This document shows positions 21,656 through 33,267 of a stretch of DNA of 64,000 nt, piece after piece. The position numbers and the translations under genes are program-made. Origin of the DNA: Diphasiastrum complanatum (Eukaryota > Streptophyta > Lycopodiopsida > Lycopodiales > Lycopodiaceae). The notes under the pieces were generated by a model. That model did not search any database. It was not told the DNA's origin and worked only from the letters and a program-made list of their open reading frames with translations. Positions within the stretch are counted from its first letter, which is position 1. Each line of letters starts with the position of its first letter. The stretch spans positions 18,757,303 to 18,821,302 of the forward strand of contig CM055098.1 of NCBI GenBank assembly GCA_029204225.1. The letters are read 5' to 3'.

Positions 21656-22125
21656 TACTTGAGTGCACGGATTCGTCTCTGGATGATAGATCACATATAT
21701 CCTTGGTTACCAGTCTTTTCCTCTTGTTGCTTCTGACCTTTTTGTTGAGCACATCCATATCTTTAACAAGAGACAAATATGAGATACGCATGGATTGAAA
21801 TGTAGTTTTTATCTCATCATTACTAGTTGTAAAATGACGCAAAGAAGATTTCAACGTTTGGATCTCCATCTTGAACATCTCATTTTCTTCCAGATAAGTT
21901 TTCAGCTTTGTAGATTTGTCTTCGCACTCCTTTGATATTTTCCTTAATGCCTCTTCCAAATAATGTATTCTTTGCATTGAATGTGCATTCCCATAGAGCA
22001 TCAAATTATCATAGTAACCCAAAAGGCCATGTTTGCCATGACACATATAGATTATTAATTGACTCATCGAATGAAAATTCGGATGTTGCAATGAATATGG
22101 ATCAATAGTATACAATGTTCCTGAT
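21648..22125 (-). pseudogene. Exon-like coiled-coil ORF, unknown protein fragment
   Basis: About 155 open codons. The N-terminal part (SLQHPNFHSMSQLI, GKHGLLGYYDNLMLYG) is followed by a heptad-rich helical stretch (LEEALRKISKECEDKSTKLK) and a basic, serine-rich end (RSNKRKR). There is no proper ATG start at the left of the frame; it opens beside an AG at about 22125 and ends beside GTAAGT at about 21656-21661, which would suit an internal exon with acceptor and donor. The protein is not recognised. It may be a host exon, or host sequence captured next to the copia LTR at 21467-21655. Confidence 0.4.
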
Positions 22126-22957
22126 GATCATAAATCTACATGCTTTAACTTTTCCTCCCTGTATCGGATCATATCAGAAGTTGACAATTTGGGTTGCTTT
22201 GAATTTTTTTGGCTTGAGTGGAGCATATTCTGACAGATCCACATGAAGATGATAAAGCTTTGTCATTAATACAGTAGTATAGTAACAAACAACACAATGA
22301 CAATAACAGAGCTGGAGAAGGCGCTACTTGTTCGACCCTGGAGATAGAGATGGCATAGGCTTTGTTTCTGAAATGTCACTCCTAATTCAAATTTTTGAGT
22401 GTTCCCAGTTATTGGGAGGGAATATTTCGACATTTTAAAAATTATACTTTAACTGTGGTTAGGCACCAGTGAAGTTTGATGTGACTAAAATAAGGTACAT
22501 TCATTTTGATGGAAAGTAGTGCAGGCAGAGGCGTAAAGAAGTTAGAAAATGATATTTTAATAACTTTATTGTTATTTTTCTCTCTTATTTGGCATTTCTT
22601 ATAGGGCCCAAATTTTACGTAATGCATCTATTTGCTCTGAGTTGCTATAAAACAATATTCAAAAAATTGCAAAAAAGAAACACAAACTCAAATTTCAAAA
22701 TGATTTACAAATATGCTCATATCAAGTTTTGTAATGGACAAAATATAGTAGTATAAAATGCACATTGCTCAATGCTTATTGGAAAATCAAGATTTAGAAA
22801 ACTATGAAAAAACAAATATTTCATATTTGATCTGCTTATTTGAATGGTCTATCAGTCATAATCCTCAATTTCCTAACCTTGCTATTTCTTAGCTTCTCTT
22901 ATCTATAGGTGTGCTATGTTGCCCTAATATTATGTGCTATCACAATAACAAGTGAGG
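22126..22957. other. Unassigned AT-rich region
   Basis: No supported ORF, RNA gene or repeat. It lies between the exon-like ORF and a copia gag fragment. Confidence 0.4.
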
Positions 22958-23355
22958 TATGGCAAAAGGGCAAAGAGAGCTCTCCACATCATTAAGATGA
23001 ATGTCACCAATGAATTTCTAAAGGAAGTTGGCAAGTGCACTTCTTCAAGTGATGCCTGGATTGATGAATTTAAGAAGGTTTATGAATCAAGTACACTTCT
23101 AGGATATTGATCCTAAGGAGACAAATATTTCAAAGTTGTCAAAAGAAAGGGGAAAGTGGTCACACTTTTACCTTGAGTAAGGCCTTGAATGATGATTTAG
23201 CATGCATAGATAAAAGCATTAAGGATGTAAAACTTGTTCAAGCTATGTGTAATAGCTTGTCAGATGACAATGCTAACTTTTTACAGAGCTTTGCCATCCA
23301 AAAGACTTTGCCAAGTTTTGAAGACTTGCAAGAGGTCTTGCATAAGTTACCTTAG
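22958..23355 (+). pseudogene. Copia gag fragment
   Basis: The translation resembles the gag of Copia-3: an IIKMNVTNEFLKEVGKCTSS motif at about 22990-23048, then, in other frames, ALNDDLACIDKSIK and FAIQKTLPSFEDLQEVL up to 23355. Frameshifts and a stop near 23108 break it. There is no zinc knuckle or pol after it. It is the capsid part of a degraded element. Confidence 0.8.
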
Positions 23356-23506
23356 AGTAGATTTGAGTTTAAAAAGGGCCTTTTGTCAAGATGTCTTTTG
23401 AACCTCTTTTGGACAAATAATAAACATGCATTTGTACTTTATTGTAACATTGACATGTTAGAAATCAATGATAAACTTTATTGTTACTGTTTACGATGTA
23501 CATTAA

Positions 23507-23721
23507 TGTTGACAGTTGTTACTAGCTGTAATTAGCCGTAGGCTAGTCTGTTAGTCTATTCGTAGGTTTTCTCTCTCTATCAAGGTTCAGGGTTTATACG
23601 TACATTTTATATTCAATATGAAGTTAGTGTGATAGAGTGATATTGCGTGTTCTTCTTCCATCTCCCTACTTGGTGATTGTTTATGTTGAATGCTTGATGT
23701 TGCATTTCTGATTGTTGAAAT
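23507..23721 (+). repeat. Small copia LTR, plus orientation
   Basis: It starts TGTTGACAG and ends against the primer site at 23722. It is homologous in inverted orientation to 21467-21655. No target duplication was identified. Confidence 0.75.
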
Positions 23722-23736
23722 GGTATCAGAGCTACG
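23722..23736 (+). other. Copia primer binding site
   Basis: TGGTATCAGAGCTAC follows the LTR directly. The leader behind it matches the leader at 21395-21451 until 23795, where gypsy B begins. Confidence 0.87.
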
Positions 23737-24162
23737 ATAGTCCTGCGTGCCTGATCAGTGGATACAGCTTGTCACAGGCTCCGCAACGAAGTGAGTGTTG
23801 GGCACTTAGTGGGCCCCACCACAGTACACTGTACATGTAGAGCAATAAGTGCGAGGGCACTGGCTTCCTGCGTGTATAAGCCCAACCCAATGAGCACGCA
23901 ATTTGGTTTTGTAGAACTTGTAGAATTAGGAATAAGTGACTAGGGGCCTAAAACTCTAAAATGACATTAGAGGCCCTAAGTCAAGTTGTTAATAAAAAAA
24001 GCTAAAAGGGCCCACATTAGAACTCACATGAATCATGTGAGTGCCCTTGTGCTTTCTTAAGGAACCGTTAGATTCATTTTGTGTTAGTTTAGGAGGCTTG
24101 GATTAGGATCCTTGCCATTGTAATTAACCAATAGGAGAAAGGGGCAAGGGCCTTCCCCATCC

Positions 24163-24170
24163 ATAAAAAG
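24163..24170 (+). promoter_or_regulatory. TATA box of the gypsy B LTR
   Basis: ATAAAAAG, about 30 bp downstream of an AACCAATAGG CCAAT box. Transcription would start near 24195. Confidence 0.6.
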
Positions 24171-24249
24171 GCACCCTTTGTACCATATTTCCATGTTCAA
24201 TAGGAGGAGGAGATTATGCCCAAATGAGATTTGAACATCCTTGCTTCCT

Positions 24250-24308
<59 letters not shown>
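24250..24308 (+). repeat. (C)29 (TC)15 compound tract
   Basis: A run of 29 C followed directly by about 30 nt of TC repeats, about 85 nt downstream of the gypsy B TATA box, hence in the predicted 5' transcript region. Confidence 0.95.
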
Positions 24309-24310
<2 letters not shown>

Positions 24311-24587
24311 GTTTTTGCATTTTGTATTTGCTTTCCATTTGCTTCTTCTCTCTACTTGCATGTTGTTAATGATTTCTAAGAGAGTAGAGAGGATAGGATG
24401 TAAGCACCTCCCCCATTGTAATCTATTCTTCCTTCTCATGCTTGTGGTTAAAGTAGGGTGGATAGTTAGATGTGGTTAACCTAGGTGTGGTTAGAGTAGG
24501 ATTTGCAAGCTAACTTCGCAAGGGAAGCACTATTCCCTTGGGAACGAATCTATGCGTGACAGGTGACCCAAGGCCGCTACAATTTTT

Positions 24588-24605
24588 TGGCGCCATTGCC
24601 GGGGA
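24588..24605 (+). other. Gypsy B primer binding site
   Basis: TGGCGCCATTGCCGGGGA, six bases after the LTR end. This is the standard primer sequence of Athila/Tat-type plant gypsy elements. Confidence 0.9.
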
Positions 24606-26179
24606 ATAGATTAGCATTTTCTTCCTTTTTAGCTTGCATGCATTCATCTTGTGATTTTTGCTTGTGGAATGGATGTGTGGGGGGTAGTTTAGTGTGGAGT
24701 AGAGGTTAGATTTGTTGTTTTTTCATGATTTGTTGCTTGTCTGTGGAGGGAGATTTAGAGGTGAAAAACATCAGATCCCAGCACCCTATCCCTTCCATAA
24801 ATCCTAAAAATCAAAAAAATCAAAAAAAAAAAACTATGTAGTTTTGACAAACTGTCTAGAAAAGAGCCCAAAAACACCTATTAGACCTCATAACTTTCTG
24901 ATCTGCTCAAACCAACCTTCACCCACCTGGCAGTACGTTCTGCCACACCATCAGTACCTACAACTAGTCAGGCAAAGGTTATTTCCCAGCCAGTTTGCCA
25001 AAATTGCCAAAAAAACAACCCAAAAAAAGAAAAAAACCTTTGTAAAAAATGTCTAGAATCTCAAAGTAGCCCAAAACACCCCAGACAACCTTCGCCCAAC
25101 TTCATTTTCAGCTTCAGAGCCATCATGGAGGTCGGCAAAGGTTAATACTGAGTGTACGAGCTCTGGCGAAGGTTCTTGCTCACCAAAAATAGGAATTTGC
25201 CATCAGAACCCTCGCCAACTTCAATATCTACAAAAGTACTTACTGTAAACCTTCACCAGTTTGCCAGTAGCTACTTTTCCATGTCTTCTAGCTTCAGTGA
25301 AGTTGGCAAAGGTTAATATTGAGAATAAGTGGTCAGACGAACATTTTCAATACTCAAAGAGAAATTTAAGTCCCTTGAACCTTCGCCAACCTTCATAAAC
25401 CTTTGCCAGTATATCATTCATCTTGGTCGAGCTCAAAATAGTCATAAAACATTGTTTTGAAGTATTTGTGAAGTGGGCAAGGGTTAATATTACCTATAAC
25501 TAGTCCAACGAACGTTTCAAGCTCTCAAAAGTGCCAAATTGCCTTCTGAACCTTCGCCAGACTATTTTTCGCCATGATAATCTTTGCCTAATCTTCGCCA
25601 GCCCTCTGATCATCAATCTGTACTTCCCAGCAGCTCGGCAAAGGTTAGCCTCCATCAGAAGGATAGTGGCGAAGGTTCTCAGTCCAAATCGTGTCCAAAT
25701 TGTTTTCAGAACCTTCGTTGAACCATCCTTTGCCAACAAGAACCTTCGTCGAGCTCCATAAAGTGGTAATACACTGTGATAAAACATATATCAGTCAGGA
25801 GAAGGTTTCTGTTAAGAAAATCCAAAAAATTTATTGAAACTACTAGTGACTTGACGCGCAAAATACCTATTCGATCTTATACAAGTCATACCACTGAGAC
25901 CCCGGACCCCACCCGCCCCGGCACCATCAAGGCCATCTATCACTCACCATTGTTGCCAACTGCGCCGTTACAACATCCAATTTTTTGTGTGTGATCAACT
26001 CCATTCAAATATGTGCCACCATACACTCATCTCTAAATAACCATTTCAAATGTCATCCTGTAAATTTTTTTAGTTATTCGTGTTTCTTTCATCCCTTCCA
26101 ATCATCAACCACTGATCAGCACCTGAACAAGATCCACTGTTGCCATATACCTTCACATTGTATCAAATCTGCACAGTAA
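24606..26179 (+). other. Gypsy B leader with dispersed AACCTTYGCC / GGCRAAGGTT repeats
   Basis: A 1.57-kb untranslated leader. Between about 24972 and 25760 it carries at least 15 copies of a ten-base motif in both orientations: AACCTTCGCC-like at about 25088, 25251, 25378, 25549, 25592, 25710 and 25740; GGCAAAGGTT- or GGCGAAGGTT-like at about 24973, 25133, 25164, 25303, 25471, 25635 and 25668. The ORFs that can be drawn here are by-products of these repeats. The inverted arrangement could fold into multiple stem-loops in the genomic RNA. Confidence 0.7.
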
Positions 26180-27471
26180 ATGAGATTGAGATCTGGTAGA
26201 ATACTACCTACAGAGTATCCAGAGCTACATCAAGCAACAGCGGAAGAGATCCGACCAAATCAGCCAAATCCAATGGATCAAAATATTCCTATGCCAACGG
26301 TACCTCTACAAGCAATCAGAAGATCATGGTTCCTAGCGGGACAACCTAGAAGCATCAGACGAGAGCTGAAAAGATGGGAGCAATATGCCTCATTGCACAA
26401 AGCTATGGAAGATACAATGAGAGAAGAAGATGAAGGATCAGATGATGATTCTACAGCAGGAACTACATCTCTTCATGCTTCAACTCCTTCAATTGCATCA
26501 ACCTCAGTCTCTACAAGCTTGTCCAATGAATTGATGATGGAACAGATCATGAAGTTACACAAGCAGCAGATGGAGCAGCTCACAGTCCAATTTGACCAAA
26601 AACTTAAGGCTCTTCAAAATACTACAGCACCACAACCAGATCCTTATTAGCAGCAGTATCCTTGACGGGACAATGTTTGGTGTCCCATTTGTACCCAAAA
26701 TCACACTTCCAACGAGTGTCCGGTACTGAAGCAGAATTTGAAGCTGACGCACAGATATTGTCATCTGTGCAATGCGTCCTCGCACGACACTGCGTATTGC
26801 CCCTACAACCCACAGATCATACAACAAAAGAGAACTCAATTCCAGACCTCTTATGCTTACCATCAAAGAGCACCTAATGCAGCACCAAGGCTTGGACCAG
26901 GCCCTCAACAACAAAGAATGGCATTACCAGCAACACCAGGGCCAAATAATCCTCAAGCAGCCCAGGTGAATCTCACAGCGGCAGAAGCTGAAACATTTTT
27001 CCAATAGGAAATGCAACAATGGTATGGACTTGATGAACCATTCATCGATCCTGCTATTAATGAGAATTATGCCACATACGCTGCACAGCCACAACGCCAA
27101 GGGGGCAGATTATATGGATGTTATGGATGCGGAGAAGGACATAGGATTGCAGAATGTCCAAACAAAGGAATTTATATGCCCTTCTGTCGCGAGTGTGGAT
27201 ATGGACATTGCTACAAGAATAGTCCATTGAGAGCCAGCACCAGCACACCATTGAATTGGATTGCAGTTCAATCAGCAAGCCCAAGCACAACTCCACACTC
27301 AACTATACCAAGGAGACCTCCCTATTGTAACATTCCAGTGTTAGTTGTTACGCGAGCACAAAAGCGCAAGGAGGTAGCTCCATCATCACGACACTCTATA
27401 TCAGTGCTTGCTGATCAACCTTCAACATTAGGAGGAGCGAGATTACCTTATCCAAATGTGAAGGATGAACA
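26180..27471 (+). pseudogene. Gypsy B gag, broken
   Basis: One frame is open from ATG at 26180 except for TAG at 26648, TGA at 26663 and TAG at 27005. The N-terminus is MRLRSGRILP, then an acidic serine/threonine-rich part and a helical stretch (MEQIMKLHKQQMEQLTVQFD). Three cysteine-rich zinc-binding clusters follow: CPICTQNHTSNEC (about 26690), CHLCNASSHDTAYC (about 26760-26805), and CYGCGEGHRIAEC with a CRECGYGHCYKN extension (about 27119-27225). Multiple fingers are unusual; most gags have one. A frameshift near 27465 moves coding to the next frame. Confidence 0.8.
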
Positions 27472-29068
27472 AGACAATATCAGAAGATCAAGCATTGGAT
27501 ACAAGAGGCACAAGCGGAGGAAGCTGCTCAAGCTGCACATCAATCGACAGCTCCTCACGACACTGCACCAAAAAGAGATCAACATGCGAACGCACCACAA
27601 GGTTCACCACACAGATCAGATGTGAACTTGTGACTACACCATCGGGAAGAACCATTCCATATGGCATAACCTGAAGCTCCAAGGACGGAACTACTGACGA
27701 GCATCTTATCCAGCAGAATGAATATCTCTATTGGAGAGTTCCTTCGACTTGCATCTCAAGCAAAGGGTGTCTTGTCAGATTGGTTGAACATTGAATCAAA
27801 CATACCTTTCAAAGAACCAATATTTTGCACCGATTTTGAAGAAGCCAACAATGTTCTAAACGTGGGAGCAGCTTGGGAGAGTGAGCAGCACAATATAACT
27901 CTTCCTATCAAGCACAAACTCTTCGAAGAAGAAGCTGCTGTTGTAGATGGAGGATCGGGTGTCAACCTTATCTCCACTACTTTGTATGAGAAGTGGAATC
28001 TACAAGGCCTGAAAGCTGCCAAGTTTGCCATCAAACTAGCTGATCAATCATGTGGGTGGCCAAAGGTGATTGTAGAAGACATTCTAGTCAAGATAGCAGG
28101 GGTACAATTTGTCATCACATTTGTGGTGATGGACATTTCTGAAACACCCACTGCCTATCGAGTTTTGTTGGGACGACCTTGGTTACGAATTGCACAAGTA
28201 GTTCATGATTGGGGGACCGGCAAAATCACATTTCAGAATAGAGAGCAGGCAGTAAAGGTGGATCCCTCCACATGGGCGGTGAAGCCTATACCACCCAAAG
28301 CTGATGACACTTCTTCCACAACAGACCATAGCATTGATCGTCTGAAAGCTTCAATGGGTGTTCATTATAATTCACAAACAGATACCGTGTTGTGGACGGA
28401 TGCATTGGCAACTATTGACTGTATGGTTGGGCATACATGTCATCCAGATCTAGATCCAGATTTAGAACCCAGCGAATTACCACCGAGAGGATTCACCCTT
28501 GACACGCCTATCACAAATGGGGTGAACATGATAAACGTAGCATGGCTATCATCGGAACCTATTCTGGAACCTATTGAAGATGATTTAGTTCCTTGGCAAC
28601 ATGCATTGTCCTATGATGAGGAAGCTGAGCTGACAGATGAGCAGATCCTACACCACATGGATTCTACGCGTTATGGAGTTCAACGAATACCAGCTCAACT
28701 GCCTCAAAAATCTCAACATGCTAAAGTCTCCAAGATGCCACCACCGAAAGCACCTGTACCAAAGAAAAATCAACAAAAGCAAAGATACAATCAGGTGATC
28801 AAGTGGAGCGATTTACCCGAAGAGGCTATAGCAACAGTGGATGAAGACATTCGGAACCATGTGGCGAATGTTAAAGAACCTCAACAGAAGATAACGAGCA
28901 AGGAAGCAGCAACAACCAGCAACAATATGCAAGGCAAAAAGAAAGTTGCTAAATCGCATGCTCAAGGGTCATCCGACCAAGCTTCGACATCAGCTTTAGG
29001 AATGTCAGAAGCAATGAACAAGATATCACTCACCAATCGTGCTAAGATCAACCTTTTGAAGGAAGAAA
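27472..29068 (+). pseudogene. Gypsy B protease region
   Basis: Coding continues in frame +1 with stops at 27631 and 27667, then is open from 27718 to 29118. A retropepsin-like aspartic protease is seen at about 27930-28230: AAVVDGGSGVNLIS carries the catalytic D in a DGGSG form, and VLLGRPWLRIAQVVHDW is the flap-distal LGRPWL motif common to plant gypsy proteases. The following ~290 residues are an acidic, proline- and glutamine-rich linker. The frame shifts near 29068 into the reverse transcriptase. The protease would cleave the polyprotein in the particle. Confidence 0.83.
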
Positions 29069-29723
29069 CGAGTATGTGCCAGAAAACTTCAAGAGTTATA
29101 CCTTGGACGACGTGGTGATCATGATGTCGAAAGCGCAACGGGAACCTGATGCAAATCAGAAAAAAGAAGAACAAGTCTACGAGGGACCAGCTCGCACTCA
29201 ACCAATGAATATAGCAGAGCCAGGAGATGAAGACAAAATTGTTCATGTGGGAGCACAACTCACCCCCTCACAATTCACCCAACTGCAGAAGTTACTGATG
29301 GAGTATAAAGACTGCTTTGCGTGGTCTTACAAAGATTTAAAAGAGATTTCATCGTCTGTAGTCCAACACACCATACATTTGGTCGAAGGAGCAACGCCAA
29401 AGGTGAGCTGATATTACCGCTAAAATCCAAACTACACCGAGCTAATCAAGCAAGAGTTGCAGAAGTTGCTCAATGACGATTTCATTTATGAAATCGAGCA
29501 CACAGAATGGGTGTCACCCATAGTCAATGTTCCCAAGAAGAATGGCAAAATGAGGATTTGTGTCAATCTGAAGGCACTTAATGCTGTGACACGGAAGGAT
29601 CACTTTCCCTTATCATTCACAGAAAGCGTCTTGGATCGAGTAGCTGGAGCGGAAGCCTACAATTTTTTGAATGGCTTCAGTGGCTACAACCCTAATAATA
29701 ATTCGCTAAGAATAGATTACTAG
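29069..29723 (+). pseudogene. Gypsy B reverse transcriptase, N-terminal part only
   Basis: Frame 3 reads FAWSYKDL, then ELQKLLNDDFIYEIEH, WVSPIVNVPKKNGKMRICVN, LNAVTRKDHFPLSF and NFLNGFSGYN. These are the palm and finger motifs just before the catalytic YxDD block. TGA at 29409 and TAA at 29421 interrupt it. Coding similarity ends after the FSGYN motif, where unrelated DNA begins, so the catalytic YxDD and everything downstream are lost. Confidence 0.87.
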
Positions 29724-30534
29724 ATTGAGCAATAAGAGAGTCAGACATAATGAAGAAAAACATAGCAATATTGACACAAATCTAAACGCAGAACAGCAGA
29801 GGTGTTATCAGATTAAGTATACCAAAATACACATGTCAATAATGTTGTGGAGCACAAGACAATAGCGGACGAAACCGCATGTTCTACAAAGCTAATTCAA
29901 TCTGTAAAAGAAATGAACCTATTACTGACAATACAAAAGAATCAATGCACAAGTCATCTACTTCGTCTATCTCTGATAAGGTTCGGATGCTATTATTTTC
30001 ACACATTGTCTGAATACGCAAGTGGTATTCAATATATACACAATTTTACAGGTGTACAGATGAAGAAAATACAAAGTGGATGTGTTGTCTGTAGGAGATC
30101 GTGGGTGGCTGCTGTCATTGTCAAATCTGTCGGCACAGTTGCATGGGGTGAGCGTGAAAAGGCCGCAACGTCAGCCTTTGCTGAAATGAACGTTGGTGAA
30201 GATGCGAAAAATACGACACTCTGACGAAATGCCTTAGGATTTGATTTACAGGGTGCCTTCGCTTTTCCTAGGGCACCTTCGACATTTTGTAAGGCAGTGT
30301 TGTCTTTTTCGCCTGTCACTAATCACGTGTAAAAACACAGTGTCGCATTTTTCGCCTATGGAAATTTACTTGTATTTATGTAGGCAGTCAAGTTTTTCAC
30401 CTGTCTTATTTTACATGTACTGTGTGACAACATGAGTAAAAATGCAACATGAATGGAGGTAGATTAAAATAGGATATAGGAGAGTAGAGGAGATAAATCC
30501 AACATTTTCAACTAGGACATTCAAATATTCATTC
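29724..30534. other. Unassigned region
   Basis: No known coding motif. An open stretch at 29847-30224 has no recognisable domain and no supporting context. GGTGCCTTCG-like and TTTTTCGCCT motifs recur at 30240-30405. Confidence 0.35.
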
Positions 30535-31065
30535 TACTAGAATTATGTGACTTTCATTGGTGATTTTAGTAGATATACATGGGTCTATCCTCCAAAAAGC
30601 AAGGATGAAGTCTTGGATGTATTTCTGAAGTTCAAAAATGTAATGAAAAATCAATTTAACATGAGGATCAAATGTTGGAGGTCCATATATGCAACAAAAT
30701 GGAGTGGCTAAGACTCCATGTGAGAGAGCTACCACCATGAGATTGAATGCCATAAATCTTTTTGGGGTGAGGCTTTGGTTTGTGCTAATTATCTTTGCAA
30801 TAGTTGGCCAAGTAGGCCATTGCATGATAAGATTCAATGTGACATCCTTTTTGGTAGAAGGCCAGGTGTCAAGTATTTGAAAGGCTTTGGTTGTACTTGT
30901 TATATCAACATCACACTTGATGATAGGACTAAAGACAATCCTTCATCTAAGAAGAAAATTTTTGTTTGCCATAGTAAAGTTAATAAATCTTTCAAAGTAA
31001 AGATTCCTTCAACAAGAAAGATAATCATAAGTAGGGATGTTATATTTGTCCAATTCAAAAAATGG
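30535..31065 (+). pseudogene. Copia integrase fragment
   Basis: Frame-shifted but clear copia integrase: TRYTWVY-like and SKDEVLDVFLKFK at about 30560-30640, an EALVCANYLCNSWPSRPLHD motif at about 30765-30830, then FGCTCYIN, a KKIFVCHSKVNKSFKVKIPS segment and SRDVIF. The catalytic motifs are lost or damaged. It is an isolated relic with no LTR on either side that could be paired. Confidence 0.8.
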
Positions 31066-31730
31066 ATAATCACGATAGCACTCGCTCAAAAAACGGATAC
31101 GACTAGACACTATGTTGTGTGCAAACTTTTCAGACCATTCAAAAAAACGACAATGCTATTACGCTTTGTTGTGTATATTTAACTTCATTTCACATGCCAA
31201 AAAATTGATGCTATTTTTCAATTTTTTTTTTTGGCATGCAAGATACAAGCTTGTGCATTGCATGCTAATATGCAATAATTGCAAAATTTATATGGTGGAG
31301 GGTAGTTGCAAGTTTCAAGCATGTGCATGTTGATATGCAATCGTTGCCAAATTTATATGGTGCTTCCTTAAATTTTTTTATAGCCACATAGCATTAGGGC
31401 TCCCTATCGACAAATACAAACATTCCAATTTAGTTTTTATCATTTCATTTTAGATTTATAAGTTTCTTCATATGCCTCATAATCAACTACTTTTAGTTAT
31501 AAATATTAGTTGTTAAATTTTTATTTTAACCTTTTATTGATTTCATAATAATGTATTGATTTTTTTTATAAGGTTAGTTAAAGAAAAAATTAAGAGCAAT
31601 GATATTATTAGCATGAAGCTTTAAATCCTACCTTCTATTCGTACTCGTGAGCTTCTGCGGAGTAACGCGGACCTTAGGGTTGGCGTGACTGCTTGAGTGT
31701 TGAGAGAGAGAGAGAGAGTGAGTGAGTGAG

Positions 31731-31787
<57 letters not shown>

Positions 31788-33267
31788 TGTGTGCGCAGCC
31801 GCCAGCATGAATTTGAAGTTTGAACTAATTGCGTCTGAACTTTAAAAGCGTTGTAGCGTTGGATTTCCCGTTAGCTTTGGACAAGGCGACTTAAATACGC
31901 TAATAATATCCTTAAATGACTCTCATAAATCATAATAGGATTCACGAATAGTCGGTTGAATTTCACGGCCTCGCCGGGTACATAAATACGAGTTCAAATT
32001 CCACCCTTACTCAAATAGAAAGCTCAACTCAATTCTATAATAAAGAGACGCAATTGAATTGCGTGTGGACAACTGGGTATGGGTTGAAGGTTCAATCTCG
32101 TGGATCCTTGAATGATCAGTTGCCGTTCAGTTTTGAAATGACGTGCCTCCTTGAGGACTCATAAATTTTAAAGGCCAGGCGCGGCCAAAAATCATGAAAG
32201 CCTTAAATATTACTTCTTAAATCCTTTCTAAATGCTATTGAATTTTGATTTATATACTTTTTTTTCATTTTGTATTCTTTTTATGTCTAAGAGTCAATAG
32301 AGTCTAGTATATATAGTATACACAATAATCTAGAAAAAAGAGTTTAATTCTTTGAGTCAATCTTGGTTTAAATAGATGTAGATCTATTTTTGTGGACTAC
32401 CATTTCTCATTGATAAGTATTACATCCTTGTGTTCTACACTTGTCAAAAGAGATTCTAGATAGGATCCCATGGGTGTTATTAAATGTCAATATTTAGTAA
32501 ATTTTAAGATTTTGTTATCAAAACTTTTGTGGGGTAGAGGTCTACAAAGAAAGCCCACATTTAGAGGCCAAATGTTGGATGAAGCTAAATGAGACCTTCC
32601 TTTGTGTGGGAGATTTTGATGCAAACCTAATCAATGAGTCTTGCACCTCTATGTGAAGTGTGAGCATGAGTGTAATTTAACATTGAGTTTGGGATTTGCA
32701 TGACACTCTCGAGTTGTTTGTTGAGATCTTTATGCATGCTAGTTCCAATAAATGGACCAAGAGGACTGAGCAATTTTGAAATTTGTGCATGCTCGTAGTA
32801 AACTTATATGAAGCAAGAGGACTACAACATAGCCAAAACAAAAGTAAGGTATACGCTTCCGTCTTTTGACATATCACTTTTCTAAACAATAGAGAAGTTT
32901 CATCTCCATGGTACACTTGGAATCTACTCCATTTCAAAGAAAATTTCAAAAGTTGTACACTCAATGTTGATGTTCTAACTAGAGATTTGAGACATCATAA
33001 TTATAAGCATGTAGATTTGTGGGTGGATAGATTAATTTATCATAAAAATTTAAATATCATATTATATCCCAATTTTCAGTCTATTAGTCATCTTTTCATA
33101 TTTGTATTTGAAAGAAATAGCAGATTACTTGGGTTTTGCCAAAGTTTACGAGAGTTTGGCATGCATGATGCACACAATTATAGTGTGCTAATCAACATAT
33201 ACAACATATTATTGAACATTTGCATCATACCAATGTTCAAATGTAGTGCAAAAAATACTATAAATGA
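31066..33267. other. Non-coding region with GA and GT microsatellites
   Basis: No supported gene. GA repeats at 31701-31718 run into GTGA repeats and a GT tract up to 31793. The rest is AT-rich and unassigned. It may be decayed copia body, since a copia 3' end follows. Confidence 0.4.
31701..31793. repeat. Compound (GA)n-(GTGA)n-(GT)n microsatellite
   Basis: Uninterrupted simple repeats of three kinds in series; the GT part is about 52 bp before a GGGT break. Confidence 0.95.

Larger units (their letters stand above)
23796..24581 (+). repeat. Gypsy B 5' LTR
   Basis: It starts TGTTGGGCAC and ends GCCGCTACA. The promoter has a CCAAT box at about 24128-24132 and a TATA box at 24163-24169. A C run and CT tract lie downstream of the TATA box. 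No 3' partner is present in the window. Confidence 0.75.
23796..29723 (+). mobile_element. Gypsy B: 5'-complete, 3'-truncated Ty3/gypsy element
   Basis: Order: 5' LTR (23796-24581), primer site (24588), long leader, gag with zinc fingers, protease, and the first part of reverse transcriptase, ending at about 29723. RNase H, integrase and 3' LTR are missing. The left edge is set by the point where homology to the interrupted copia leader ends. Coding regions are in several frames with stops. The TGGCGCC-type primer site is the one used by Athila/Tat-like plant gypsy elements. Confidence 0.85.

Noticed and set aside
24084-24479. Glycine-rich and proline-rich ORFs near 24250
   Set aside because: Translation of the C29 and CT run inside the gypsy B LTR.
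25500-25787. Minus-strand 95-codon ORF and other small ORFs in the gypsy B leader
   Set aside because: They arise from the repeated GGCGAAGGTT motifs and have no domain or conserved start.
30029-30319. Possible small genes at 29847-30319 on both strands
   Set aside because: Two overlapping antisense frames of similar length with no domain; neither can be preferred.
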